DNA of 64,000 nucleotides, taken from positions 2,666,001 to 2,730,000 of the forward strand of contig NZ_CP013418.1 in the NCBI RefSeq assembly GCF_001524445.2, given 5' to 3'. Positions within the stretch are counted from its first letter, which is position 1. Every line of letters starts with the position of its first letter. Origin of the DNA: Burkholderia savannae (GTDB taxonomy: Bacteria; Pseudomonadota; Gammaproteobacteria; Burkholderiales; Burkholderiaceae). The notes under the pieces are model-generated. The model searched no databases and was not told the origin of the DNA. It saw only the letters and a list, made by a program, of their open reading frames with translations. The translations under genes were made by a program, and so were the position numbers. Shown here in pieces: positions 45,978-53,657 of the stretch.

Positions 45978-47261
45978 ATGAAACGTCTGCACACCCTCGA
46001 GCCCGTCGCGGCGCTCGCGCATCTGTGCCGCTGGCTCGCGTTGTCGGCCGTCGTCGGCGCGCTCGCCGGCTCGGCGTCCGCGTTCTTTCTCCGGGCGCTC
46101 GATCTCGCGACGGGCGCGCGCGTCGCGCATCCGTGGCTGCTGTGGCTCCTGCCCGCCGCGGGCTTCGCGACCGGCTGGGTCTATCATCGCGCCGGCCGGT
46201 CCGTCGAGCGCGGCAACAACCTGCTGATCGACGAGATCCACGATCCGCAGCGCATCGTGCCGAAGCGGATGGCGCCGCTCGTGCTCGCCGCGACCGTTCT
46301 CACGCATCTGTTCGGCGGTTCGGCGGGGCGCGAAGGCACCGCGGTGCAGATGGGCGGCGCGCTCGCCGATCGCGTCACGCAGCTTTTCGCACTCGGCCGC
46401 GACGACCGCCGGATCATGCTGATGGGCGGGATCGCCGCCGGCTTCGCATCGGTGTTCGGCACGCCGCTCGCGGGCGCGGTGTTCGGCCTCGAAGTGCTCG
46501 CGATCGGACGGCTGCGTTACGACGCGCTGCTCGCGTGCGTCGCGGCGTCGGTCGTCGCCGATGCCGTGTGCCGGATGTGGGGCATCCATCACACTGTCTA
46601 TGCGGTGCCGTTCGTGCCCGCGTTGAGCGCGGCGGGCGCCGCGTCGGCGGTGGCGGCCGGCATCGCGTTCGGCATCGTCGGCCGGTTGTTCGCCGCGGCG
46701 ACGCATGCACTCGGCGCGCGCGCGAAGCGGTGGATCGCCTATGCGCCGTTGCGTCCCGTCGCGGGCGGCGCGCTCGTCGCGCTCGCGGCGACGCTCCTTC
46801 ACACGCCGCAGTATCTCGGCCTCGGCATTCCGACGATCGAAGCCGCGTTTCGCGGGCCGCTGCCCGTCTACGATTTCGCGGGCAAGTTCGCGTTCACGGT
46901 CGTCACGCTCGCGTCGGGTTTCAAGGGCGGCGAAGTGACGCCGCTCTTCTACATCGGCGCGACGATCGGCAACGCGCTGTCGCATCTGCTCGCGCTGCCC
47001 TTGCCCGTGCTCGCGGGGCTCGGCTTCGTCGCGGTGTTCGCCGGCGCGGCGAACACGCCGATTGCGTCGACGATCATGGCGATCGAACTGTTCGGCGCGC
47101 CGATCGGCGTGTATGCGGCGCTGGCCTGCGTCGTCGCGTATCTGTTCTCCGGGCAGGCGGGCATCTATCGCGCGCAGCGCGTCGGTCAAGCGAAGCTGCC
47201 GGGGCCGCGCGGCGAAGCGAGCGTCGCGCAGCCGGCTGCGAAGGAGGCGGCGGCGAGGTGA
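45978..47261 (+). CDS. clcF: CLC-F type fluoride/proton antiporter
   Basis: The 427-residue inner-membrane protein of the CLC family has about twelve or more helices. The gating glutamate is Glu119 in GREGTAVQMGGALAD. The motif GNNLLIDEIH, with Gly79-Asn80-Asn81, replaces the chloride-binding GSGIP of ordinary CLC antiporters and is a hallmark of the fluoride-specific CLC-F branch. The fluoride riboswitch in its leader makes the assignment strong. It exports fluoride. ATG at 45978 is chosen from the family N-terminus, but in-frame starts at 45951 or 45954 remain possible. Confidence 0.93.
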   Translation: MKRLHTLEPVAALAHLCRWLALSAVVGALAGSASAFFLRALDLATGARVAHPWLLWLLPAAGFATGWVYHRAGRSVERGNNLLIDEIHDPQRIVPKRMAPLVLAATVLTHLFGGSAGREGTAVQMGGALADRVTQLFALGRDDRRIMLMGGIAAGFASVFGTPLAGAVFGLEVLAIGRLRYDALLACVAASVVADAVCRMWGIHHTVYAVPFVPALSAAGAASAVAAGIAFGIVGRLFAAATHALGARAKRWIAYAPLRPVAGGALVALAATLLHTPQYLGLGIPTIEAAFRGPLPVYDFAGKFAFTVVTLASGFKGGEVTPLFYIGATIGNALSHLLALPLPVLAGLGFVAVFAGAANTPIASTIMAIELFGAPIGVYAALACVVAYLFSGQAGIYRAQRVGQAKLPGPRGEASVAQPAAKEAAAR

Positions 47262-47367
47262 GCGCGCGCCGCGGCGCGTGGGGACGGGGCGGCGCGTGCG
47301 TGATCTCTAAAGGCGCGTTGCAGCGCGCCGGCCGCGCGCCGATTGTGAATCGACCGCCGCAGGCGGC

Positions 47368-48315
47368 TCAGATCATCTGTCGGCGCTTGTGCGCGAGCGC
47401 CGGATCGTTCGACGCCGCGCGCGGCGGCAGGCGCCATGCGACGTATGCAAGCGCCGCGAGCGCCGGAAACACGAGCACGCTCGCCTCGGGGCCGACCGTG
47501 CCGCCGCTCAGCCAGACGGGGCCGATCGCGTGGCTCCTGAACAGCGTGTCGTGCGCGGTGAGCCCGCTGTCGGCCGCGCCGAACAGGAACGACTCGCTCC
47601 AGTCCCACATCGCATGCTCGCCGAGCGCCCACCACAGCGAGCCGGTGCGCCAGATCGCGACGCACGCGACGAGCCCGTACATCACGATGGGCACGATGCC
47701 CGCGATGTTCTCGTTGCGATTCGATACGTGCGACATGCCGAACGCGAGCGACGTGAGCGCCGCCGCGACGACGGGATGCGCGCGCTGCGCGAGCTTGAAG
47801 AACGGGTAGCCGCGAAACGCCACTTCCTCGGCGAGTGCGATGAGCGCGAACGCGGCCGCCCACGCGAGCGCCGATTCGAGCGCGGCCGCCCGGCTCGCGC
47901 CCGAGTATTCGATCGTCGCGCCGCCCGTCAGCACGAGCAGGCCCATGATCGCCGACACGGCGACGAGACTGCAGAGCGCGCCCCAGACGAAGTGCGACGC
48001 GCTGTGCGGCGCGCGCAGCCCGTAGTCGAGCCATGAGCGACGGTCGATGCGGCTCATCACGCGCGTCGCGATCAGCGACGCCGCGCACAGCGCGAGCTCG
48101 AACGGAATCTGGCCGGCCGCGCTCGACTCGATGTGCGGACGAAACGGATGGTGCGCGATGCGAGCCGCGTAGCCGAGCGCGAGCACGATCGCCACGACGA
48201 TCGCCGCATACAGCAGCACGGCCCAGCCGGTTCGCAGGCCGTGGGCGCCGTACCAGATGCGTTTGAGTCGAGGCGATGACGGGGGCGGCCAGCCGGTTTT
48301 GTTCACATCTCCCAT
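47368..48315 (-). CDS. CPBP-family intramembrane glutamic endopeptidase
   Basis: The 315-residue membrane protein has about eight helices and the Abi/CAAX-protease motif 1 ALAEEVAFRGYPFFKLAQ (EExxxR) followed by motif 2 ALTSLAFGMSHVSN. The C-terminal motif region WWALGEHAMWDW is also typical. Bacterial members process or degrade membrane-linked substrates, usually unknown. The ATG at 48315 is preferred over an in-frame GTG two codons upstream. It converges with clcF across 106 bp in which nothing is seen. Confidence 0.85.
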   Translation of the reverse strand: MGDVNKTGWPPPSSPRLKRIWYGAHGLRTGWAVLLYAAIVVAIVLALGYAARIAHHPFRPHIESSAAGQIPFELALCAASLIATRVMSRIDRRSWLDYGLRAPHSASHFVWGALCSLVAVSAIMGLLVLTGGATIEYSGASRAAALESALAWAAAFALIALAEEVAFRGYPFFKLAQRAHPVVAAALTSLAFGMSHVSNRNENIAGIVPIVMYGLVACVAIWRTGSLWWALGEHAMWDWSESFLFGAADSGLTAHDTLFRSHAIGPVWLSGGTVGPEASVLVFPALAALAYVAWRLPPRAASNDPALAHKRRQMI

Positions 48316-48666
48316 TTGCACGTCACTGGTTTTTCGATGGAAATGCTTACGAATTGCCTTCGCGTACGTCGCTCGGCCAGGTCTCGGAATGCGGCGCGTA
48401 CCGGGCCGAATGGTACATCCGGCGCGAGGAAATGTGGTGTCGCGGATTGTGGAGAATGGTCGCGATGTGTCGCGCGATGCGCGGCGGGGCCTCGCGCGGG
48501 TTCAGCGAGCGGTTTCAGCGCGTGCGTCCGGGGCGGGCGGCGATGCGTCGGGTGCGCCGCAACGCCGTTCGCATCGCCTCGCGCTGGGCGCCGCACGGGA
48601 TCGACGCGCCGATTCGGGTTCGCGATCCGTGCGGTTCGGCGCGCGCGACGCGATGGCTCCGCGCGC

Positions 48667-48972
48667 TCAGCGCGCGCCGGCGGCGCGGCTGCGCTCGGGC
48701 AGCTGTTGCGCGAGCGCGCCGACATCCGCGACGAACCAGAACGCGTCGCCGCGATTCGTTTCGTGCACGAGTTCGCGCAACGCGCGGCCGCGCGCGAGCG
48801 CCGCGTCGATGTCGCCGACGGCGGCGAGCCTCGCGCGATAGTGGATCAGCTTCCGCGCGAGGTGTCCGGCGACGCGCGTGACGAGGCCAAGGAAGTCGAT
48901 GTACGCCTGCTCGCGAAGACGAGGAAGGCGAAAGGGACGCAAGGATGCGTCGGCTCGTGCAGTCCGGCGCAT
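48667..48972 (-). pseudogene. Possible gene fragment, unidentified
   Basis: A minus-strand frame of up to 101 residues ends YRARLAAVGDIDAALARGR, then continues to a segment GDAFWFVADVGALAQQLPE before the stop. Codon third positions are strongly G/C as in real genes here, and the protein looks folded and helical from LREQAYIDFLGLVTRVAGHL onward. The first 18 or so residues do not look natural, so it may be the 3' end of a decayed gene, possibly a transposase tail. I do not recognise the family. Surrounding spacer (48316-48666) holds nothing convincing. Confidence 0.3.
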
Positions 48973-49033
48973 GCCGCGAATCGTCGAACGATCACGCGGC
49001 CGGACGGTCGAGACGGGCTTCGCGACGCCGCAT

Positions 49034-49087
49034 AAAAAAACGACGGGAGCCGGGCGGCCGTAACGGCCGGCCCCGAGCTTTCCGTCG
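49034..49087 (-). terminator. Rho-independent terminator of the glycine-zipper lipoprotein gene
   Basis: Read on the minus strand, CGACGG (49087-49082) pairs with CCGTCG (49046-49041) around an inner GGCCG/CGGCC stem and is followed by seven T residues (49040-49034). It starts about 50 bases after the stop at 49139. It is the clearest intrinsic terminator in the window. Confidence 0.8.
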
Positions 49088-49138
49088 CTTTGCTCATGCG
49101 CCGCGTACGCGGCCGCCGCCGCTGTCGGGCGGCGCGAT

Positions 49139-49798
49139 TCAATACCGTGAAATCTGATTGCCGTCGATGCGCACGCGATCGCCCGGGCGCAGATCGCCCG
49201 GCGTCTGCAGGTCGAACGAGCGCATCGAGCCGTCGCTCAATTGCACGTCGACGCGATAGGCGCTCGGCTGCGCGCCCATCTGCTGGCCGATCTGGTTGCC
49301 CGCGACCGCGCCGCCGAGCGCGCCGATGACCGTCGCGGCGTCGCGGCCATGGCCGCGGCCGATCTGGTTGCCGAGCACGCCGCCGACGAGCGCGCCGACG
49401 ACCGTGCCCGCGACGCCCGACGGGCCGATCGCGCCGCCGATCGGGCGGATGCCGGCGATCGTGCCGTACTGGGTCGAGTAGCCGGGCTGATAGCCCTGCT
49501 GATAGCCGGGCTGCGCATAGCCTTGCTGCGGATAACCGGGCTGCGAGTAATCAGGCTGCGCAGGCTGTGAGTAATCGGGCTGCGCGTACGACGGTTGCGA
49601 GTACGACGGCTGCGCATACGACGGCTGCGAATAGACGGGCGCGCCGTACTGCGGCTGCGAACCATACGGTCCGTACGCACCCGGCGCGACGCATGCGCTC
49701 AGCGACAGCGCGGCTGTCGCGGCGAGCGACGCGAGCAGAGCAGTCTTCGTGAAAGCCGGGCGCTGCGTTGCCGTCTTTCGGATGGGCTTCGTGTTCAT
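49139..49798 (-). CDS. Glycine-zipper 2TM outer-membrane lipoprotein (SlyB/OsmB-like)
   Basis: The 219-residue protein has a signal peptide and lipobox LSAC. A tyrosine/glutamine/proline-rich repeat region (about residues 44-110, units such as YSQPSYAQP) follows. Next come two glycine-zipper helices (GTVVGALVGGVLGNQIGRG and VIGALGGAVAGNQIGQQMG) and a small C-terminal domain (YRVDVQLSDGSMRSFDL; DLRPGDRVRIDGNQI). It is anchored at the outer membrane and may be envelope-stress related, as for SlyB-type proteins. The repeat-rich segment is longer than in enterobacterial homologues. Confidence 0.88.
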   Translation of the reverse strand: MNTKPIRKTATQRPAFTKTALLASLAATAALSLSACVAPGAYGPYGSQPQYGAPVYSQPSYAQPSYSQPSYAQPDYSQPAQPDYSQPGYPQQGYAQPGYQQGYQPGYSTQYGTIAGIRPIGGAIGPSGVAGTVVGALVGGVLGNQIGRGHGRDAATVIGALGGAVAGNQIGQQMGAQPSAYRVDVQLSDGSMRSFDLQTPGDLRPGDRVRIDGNQISRY

Positions 49799-50231
49799 GG
49801 TAGCGGGTGGTTGCTATTGCACGGCGGCAGTATAGGGAATGCCGTCATCGTTGGATGAGCGCCGCGCGTAACAGTGTGTAAAGTCTGTAGCCGCGCGGTC
49901 GGCGCGTGCGGAAATCCCGTCCGGGACGGCTGTTTTCGGGCCGGTGAAACGATTCGTCCGAGGAAACGGCGCGTTGTCGAGCGCGTGCGTCGAGCGATCC
50001 GACCGACACGCTCGAACGGCACACGCCAAGCGATGCCGCCATGCAGCGATACCCAGACGCTCCAGCGTCCCGGTGCTGCGGCGAAACGTCGAAACGTCGA
50101 AACGTCGAAACGGTGAAACGGTGAAACGGTGAAACGGTGAAACGGTGAAACGGTGAAACGGTGAAACGGTGAAACGGTGAAACGGGCGAAAAGGCGAAAA
50201 GGCGCAACGTCGCTCCGCGCCGACGCGCGCG
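49799..50231. other. 433-bp spacer with tandem repeat, no gene seen
   Basis: Both flanking genes are on the minus strand. The first part should hold the promoter of the lipoprotein gene. The rest is dominated by an octamer array. Open frames here are products of the repeat. Confidence 0.6.
50083..50187. repeat. 8-bp tandem repeat array, about 13 units
   Basis: Three copies of CGAAACGT are followed by nine copies of GAAACGGT and a final variant GAAACGGG. It lies 45 bp beyond the trpS stop. The unit length is not a multiple of three, so length change would not preserve a frame; none is coding. It is probably variable in copy number. Confidence 0.9.
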
Positions 50232-51272
50232 TCACCCGACGAACCGCCGGTACGAAAACGCGCCCAGCGCATCGCGCACGTCGTCGAGCGTGCGCTGCGT
50301 GACGTCGTTCGCGCGCGCGGTGCCTTCCTTCAGCACGTCGACGACGTAGCCCGGCTCGCGCGCGAGCTGCGCGCGCCGTTCGCGGATCGGCGCGATCAGC
50401 GCCTGCAGCTTGTCTTCGAGGCGGCGCTTGAGCGTCATGTCGCCGAGCCCGCCCGCGCGATACGCGGCCTTCAGCCGCTCGACTTCGTCCGGCTCGTCGT
50501 CGAACGCGTCGAGATACGTGAACACGACGTTGCCTTCGACCGTGCCCGGATCGGACACGCGCAAGTGGTTCGGATCGGTGTACATCCGCTTGACCGCATC
50601 GGCGATCGCCGCCGGCGGCGACGACAGCGCAATCGCGTTGCCCTGCGATTTGCTCATCTTCGCCCGGCCGTCGACGCCCGGCAGCCGCCCCGTCGACGAG
50701 ATCAGCGCGCTCGCCTCGGGCAGCACGTCGACGCCCGCCTGCCGGTTGATGCGCCGGACGATCTCGTTCGTCTGCTCGATGAGCGGCAGTTGATCGTCGC
50801 CGACGGGCACCGTGTCGGCCTTGAACGCGGTGATGTCGGCCGCCTGCGCGACCGGGTAGCAGAGAAAGCCCGCGGGAATGTCGCGGCCGAAGCCGCGCGC
50901 GTGGATCTCGTCCTTGATCGTCGGATTGCGCTCCAGACGCGCGACGGTGACGAAGTTCAGATAGAAGAGCGTCAGCTCGGCGAGCGCGGGCAGCCCCGAT
51001 TGCACGGCGATCGTGCTCCTGCGCGGATCGATGCCGACGGCCAGATAGTCGAGCGCGACCTCGATCACGTTGCGGCGGACCTTGTCGGGATCGTGCGCGT
51101 TGTCGGTCAGCGCTTGCGTGTCGGCGACGAGGATGAACTGCCGGTGGGTGTCCTGCAGCGCGATGCGCGTCTTCAGCGAGCCGACGTAATGGCCGAGGTG
51201 CAGCGGGCCGGTCGGGCGGTCGCCCGTCAGCGCGATCGGCGCTCGTGCCGGGATCGAGATGTCGTCTTGCAT
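50232..51272 (-). CDS. trpS: Tryptophanyl-tRNA synthetase
   Basis: The 346-residue class I synthetase has the HIGH-type motif TGPLHLGHYVGSLKTR (residues 21-36) and the KMSKS loop RAKMSKSQGNAIAL. It attaches tryptophan to tRNA(Trp) in the cytoplasm. The ATG at 51272 is chosen because GGAGA lies eight bases ahead and the family starts shortly before the ALTGDRPTG element. Whether it is the only copy in the genome cannot be told here; a second chromosome copy in a catabolic neighbourhood would suggest a paralogue. Confidence 0.93.
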   Translation of the reverse strand: MQDDISIPARAPIALTGDRPTGPLHLGHYVGSLKTRIALQDTHRQFILVADTQALTDNAHDPDKVRRNVIEVALDYLAVGIDPRRSTIAVQSGLPALAELTLFYLNFVTVARLERNPTIKDEIHARGFGRDIPAGFLCYPVAQAADITAFKADTVPVGDDQLPLIEQTNEIVRRINRQAGVDVLPEASALISSTGRLPGVDGRAKMSKSQGNAIALSSPPAAIADAVKRMYTDPNHLRVSDPGTVEGNVVFTYLDAFDDEPDEVERLKAAYRAGGLGDMTLKRRLEDKLQALIAPIRERRAQLAREPGYVVDVLKEGTARANDVTQRTLDDVRDALGAFSYRRFVG

Positions 51273-51439
51273 GAACGGTTTCTCCGGGAAGAACCGCCGC
51301 AATCCGGGCCGAGCTGGGGCGCGATCGACGCAATGCCGGCCGGATGCGGCGGCATGGTCGTGAACGGGATGTGACTATGCCGCTGCGTCAGGCGCGGCGC
51401 CAGCAGTGCGAGAGGGGAGGAAGCTGCGTGGACATGCGG

Positions 51440-52504
51440 CTAGGGTCGCACATTTTCGGTTCTCGCGCCATGCGGCGCGAACCGCTCGCGGTACGCCCGC
51501 GGCGTCACGCCGAGTATGCGCAGGAAGCTGCGCCGCATCGTTTCCTCGCAACCGAACCCGCAGCGCGCGGCGATGCGCTTGATCGGCAGCGGCCCGCCGG
51601 CCAGCAGATTGCGCGCCGCCTCGACGCGCATCTGCTCGATCGCGCGCGCGGGCGTCTTGCCGGTCGCCTCGCGATAGCGGCGCATGAAGCTGCGCTCGCT
51701 CATGCCGGCGCGCGCGGCGAGCGCCGCGACCGACAGATCCGCGCCCGGATTCGCGGCCGCCCACGCGTGCAGTTCGCTGAAGCCGCCGCCTTCATGCTGC
51801 AGCGTCAGCGCCGTGCTGAATTGCGCCTGGCCGCCCGGCCGCTTCAGGAACACGACGAGATGCCGCGCGACGTCGAGCGCGAGCGCGCGGCCGAGATCGT
51901 TCTCGACGAGCGCGAGCGCCAGATCGATGCCGGCCGTGACGCCTGCCGACGTCCAGACGTTGCCGTCGCGTACGAAAATGGGATCGGGGTCGACGCGCAC
52001 GCCGGGGTAGCGCCGCGCGAGTTCTTCGCAGCGCGACCAGTGCGTGACGGCGCGGCGGCCGTCGAGCAGCCCCGCCGCCGCGAGCACGAACGCGCCCGAG
52101 CACACCGACGCGACGCGCCGCGTCCGGGCCGCGCGGCGGCGCACCCAGTCGACGAGCCGCGGATCGCGCGCCGCGTCGTGGACGCCCCAGCCGCCCGCGA
52201 CGATCAGCGTGTCGGACGGCTCGCGCGCGGCGGGCAGCGGCGCGGCGACGAACGCAAGCCCCGCCGACGACGCCACCGAACGCGCGTTCGCGGCGACGAC
52301 GCGCGGCGCGTACGGAATCGCGAGGCCGCGTTGCGCCGCGAAGTCGTTCGCGGTCGAGAACACCTGGAGCGGCCCGGCGACGTCGAGCAACTGCACGTCG
52401 TCGAAGGCGAGCACGTGTACGGCGCGGCGCGCGGCGGCGGGCGCGGGCACGGATATGAGCGGCTCGGCTGGCGGGATTCGTGGGGACTTTGGCATATCCG
52501 CCAT
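51440..52504 (-). CDS. GlxA-family transcriptional regulator (DJ-1/PfpI domain plus AraC HTH)
   Basis: The 354-residue protein joins an N-terminal DJ-1/PfpI-like domain (VHVLAFDDVQLLDVAGPLQV; SVCSGAFVLAAAGLLDGRRA) to a C-terminal AraC-type double helix-turn-helix (LSVAALAARAGMSERSFMRR; IAARCGFGCEETMRRSF). Such regulators commonly control neighbouring catabolic genes. It is divergent from a gene for a stand-alone DJ-1/PfpI enzyme across 87 bp, so that gene is its likely target. ATG at 52504 is used; 52495 or 52534 are alternatives. Confidence 0.88.
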   Translation of the reverse strand: MADMPKSPRIPPAEPLISVPAPAAARRAVHVLAFDDVQLLDVAGPLQVFSTANDFAAQRGLAIPYAPRVVAANARSVASSAGLAFVAAPLPAAREPSDTLIVAGGWGVHDAARDPRLVDWVRRRAARTRRVASVCSGAFVLAAAGLLDGRRAVTHWSRCEELARRYPGVRVDPDPIFVRDGNVWTSAGVTAGIDLALALVENDLGRALALDVARHLVVFLKRPGGQAQFSTALTLQHEGGGFSELHAWAAANPGADLSVAALAARAGMSERSFMRRYREATGKTPARAIEQMRVEAARNLLAGGPLPIKRIAARCGFGCEETMRRSFLRILGVTPRAYRERFAPHGARTENVRP

Positions 52505-52518
52505 ACGGTACTTGCGTA
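52504..52518. promoter_or_regulatory. Candidate operator in the GlxA-like/DJ-1 divergent region
   Basis: TACG-N7-CGTA (52504-52518) overlaps GTAC-N4-GTAC (52508-52519), directly at the start of the GlxA-like gene. Its position suggests autoregulation. Evidence is symmetry and location only. Confidence 0.3.
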
Positions 52519-52591
52519 CAGTCGGTTTGTCCACGACGCCGGCGCGGGCGCGCGGCGCGGTGCGACAACTGCGAAAAGGAGGAGGTGAGGA

Positions 52592-53290
52592 ATGGCCATC
52601 GAAGTGGGATTACTGTTGTTTCCGCAGGTGCAGCAACTCGACCTGACCGGGCCGCACGACGTGTTCGCGTCGCTGCCGGGCGTCACGGCGCGGCTCGTCT
52701 GGAAAACGCGCGAGCCGGTTGCGGCGAGCAGCGGGCTCGCGCTCGCGCCGGACGCGACGTTCGACGACTGTCCGCCGCTCGACGTGATCTGCGTGCCGGG
52801 CGGCATGGGCGTCGCCGATCTGATGGAGGACGCGGACACGCTCGCGTTCATCCGCCGGCAGGCGGCGCACGCGCGCTACGTGAGCTCGGTGTGCACGGGC
52901 GCGCTCGTGCTCGGCGCGGCGGGGCTGCTGCGCGGCCGGCGCGCGACGACGCACTGGGCGTTCCATTCGCTGCTCGCGCCGCTCGGCGCGATTCCGGTGC
53001 GCGAGCGCGTCGTGCGCGACGGCAACCTCGTGACGGGCGGCGGCGTGACGGCGGGGATCGATTTCGCGCTGACGCTCGCGGCGGAACTCGTCGGCGAGGA
53101 CGTTGCGCAGGCCGTGCAATTGCAACTCGAATACGCGCCGGCGCCGCCGTTCGACGCGGGCGATCCGGACACCGCGCCGGCGCGGATCGTCGAGCGCGTG
53201 CGCGAGCGGTCGAAGCCGGTGCTCGCGCGGCGCGAGCAGGTGGTCGCGCGCGTGGCGGCGGCGCTGGAGCGCGGCCGGGCGGAGCGTTGA
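52592..53290 (+). CDS. DJ-1/PfpI-family protein, isonitrile hydratase-like
   Basis: The 232-residue protein has the DJ-1/PfpI fold with the nucleophile-elbow cysteine in SSVCTGALVLGAAGLLRGRR, an acidic residue in LTGPHDVFASLPG and the VCVPGG-like element VICVPGGMGVAD. The closest named function is isonitrile hydratase (InhA of Pseudomonas), but the family also includes uncharacterised hydrolases. A ribosome site AAGGAGGAGGTGAGG lies just ahead of the ATG. It is divergent from the GlxA-like regulator, whose sensor domain has the same fold. Confidence 0.85.
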   Translation: MAIEVGLLLFPQVQQLDLTGPHDVFASLPGVTARLVWKTREPVAASSGLALAPDATFDDCPPLDVICVPGGMGVADLMEDADTLAFIRRQAAHARYVSSVCTGALVLGAAGLLRGRRATTHWAFHSLLAPLGAIPVRERVVRDGNLVTGGGVTAGIDFALTLAAELVGEDVAQAVQLQLEYAPAPPFDAGDPDTAPARIVERVRERSKPVLARREQVVARVAAALERGRAER

Positions 53291-53657
53291 CGCGTATGGT
53301 CCGTTGACGGACGGGGGCGCGAGCCGGAGATAGCGGAGCGCGGCGGCGCGGGGCGCGGGCGGATGCCGCCGGATCGCGGGGCGGCGCTCGCGCGGACAGC
53401 GTGCGCTTCGAAGCGACGCCGCGCTGCGTGGCTCCGCTCCGTTCGTCGCGATTCGATCGAATCGCGTTTGACCGCGTGGATCGAACGCCGCGACGCTGCG
53501 CGCCGTTCACGCGGGGCGTGCGTGCGGGGCGTCGCGATTGCGCGTGATGTGCGCGCGTCGCGTGAAGCGCATCGCGCGAGCGCGACGCAAGACGAAGCGA
53601 CGCAAGACGGTCGGCGCGCTCGCGCGCGCCCGTGCCTTGCCTTCGTCGCGCCCGCGG
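53291..53657. other. 367-bp spacer, nothing seen
   Basis: The spacer separates two convergent genes. It is GC-rich with short CGCG runs and shows no gene, hairpin with T tract, or repeat worth naming. Confidence 0.5.

Noticed and set aside
45978..47261. Naming the CLC gene as an ordinary chloride channel (eriC/clcA)
   Set aside because: The GNN motif replaces GSGIP and the leader carries a fluoride riboswitch, both pointing to the CLC-F branch.
50083..50187. Tandem octamer array considered as a CRISPR array
   Set aside because: Units are 8 bp with no spacers, and no cas genes are nearby.
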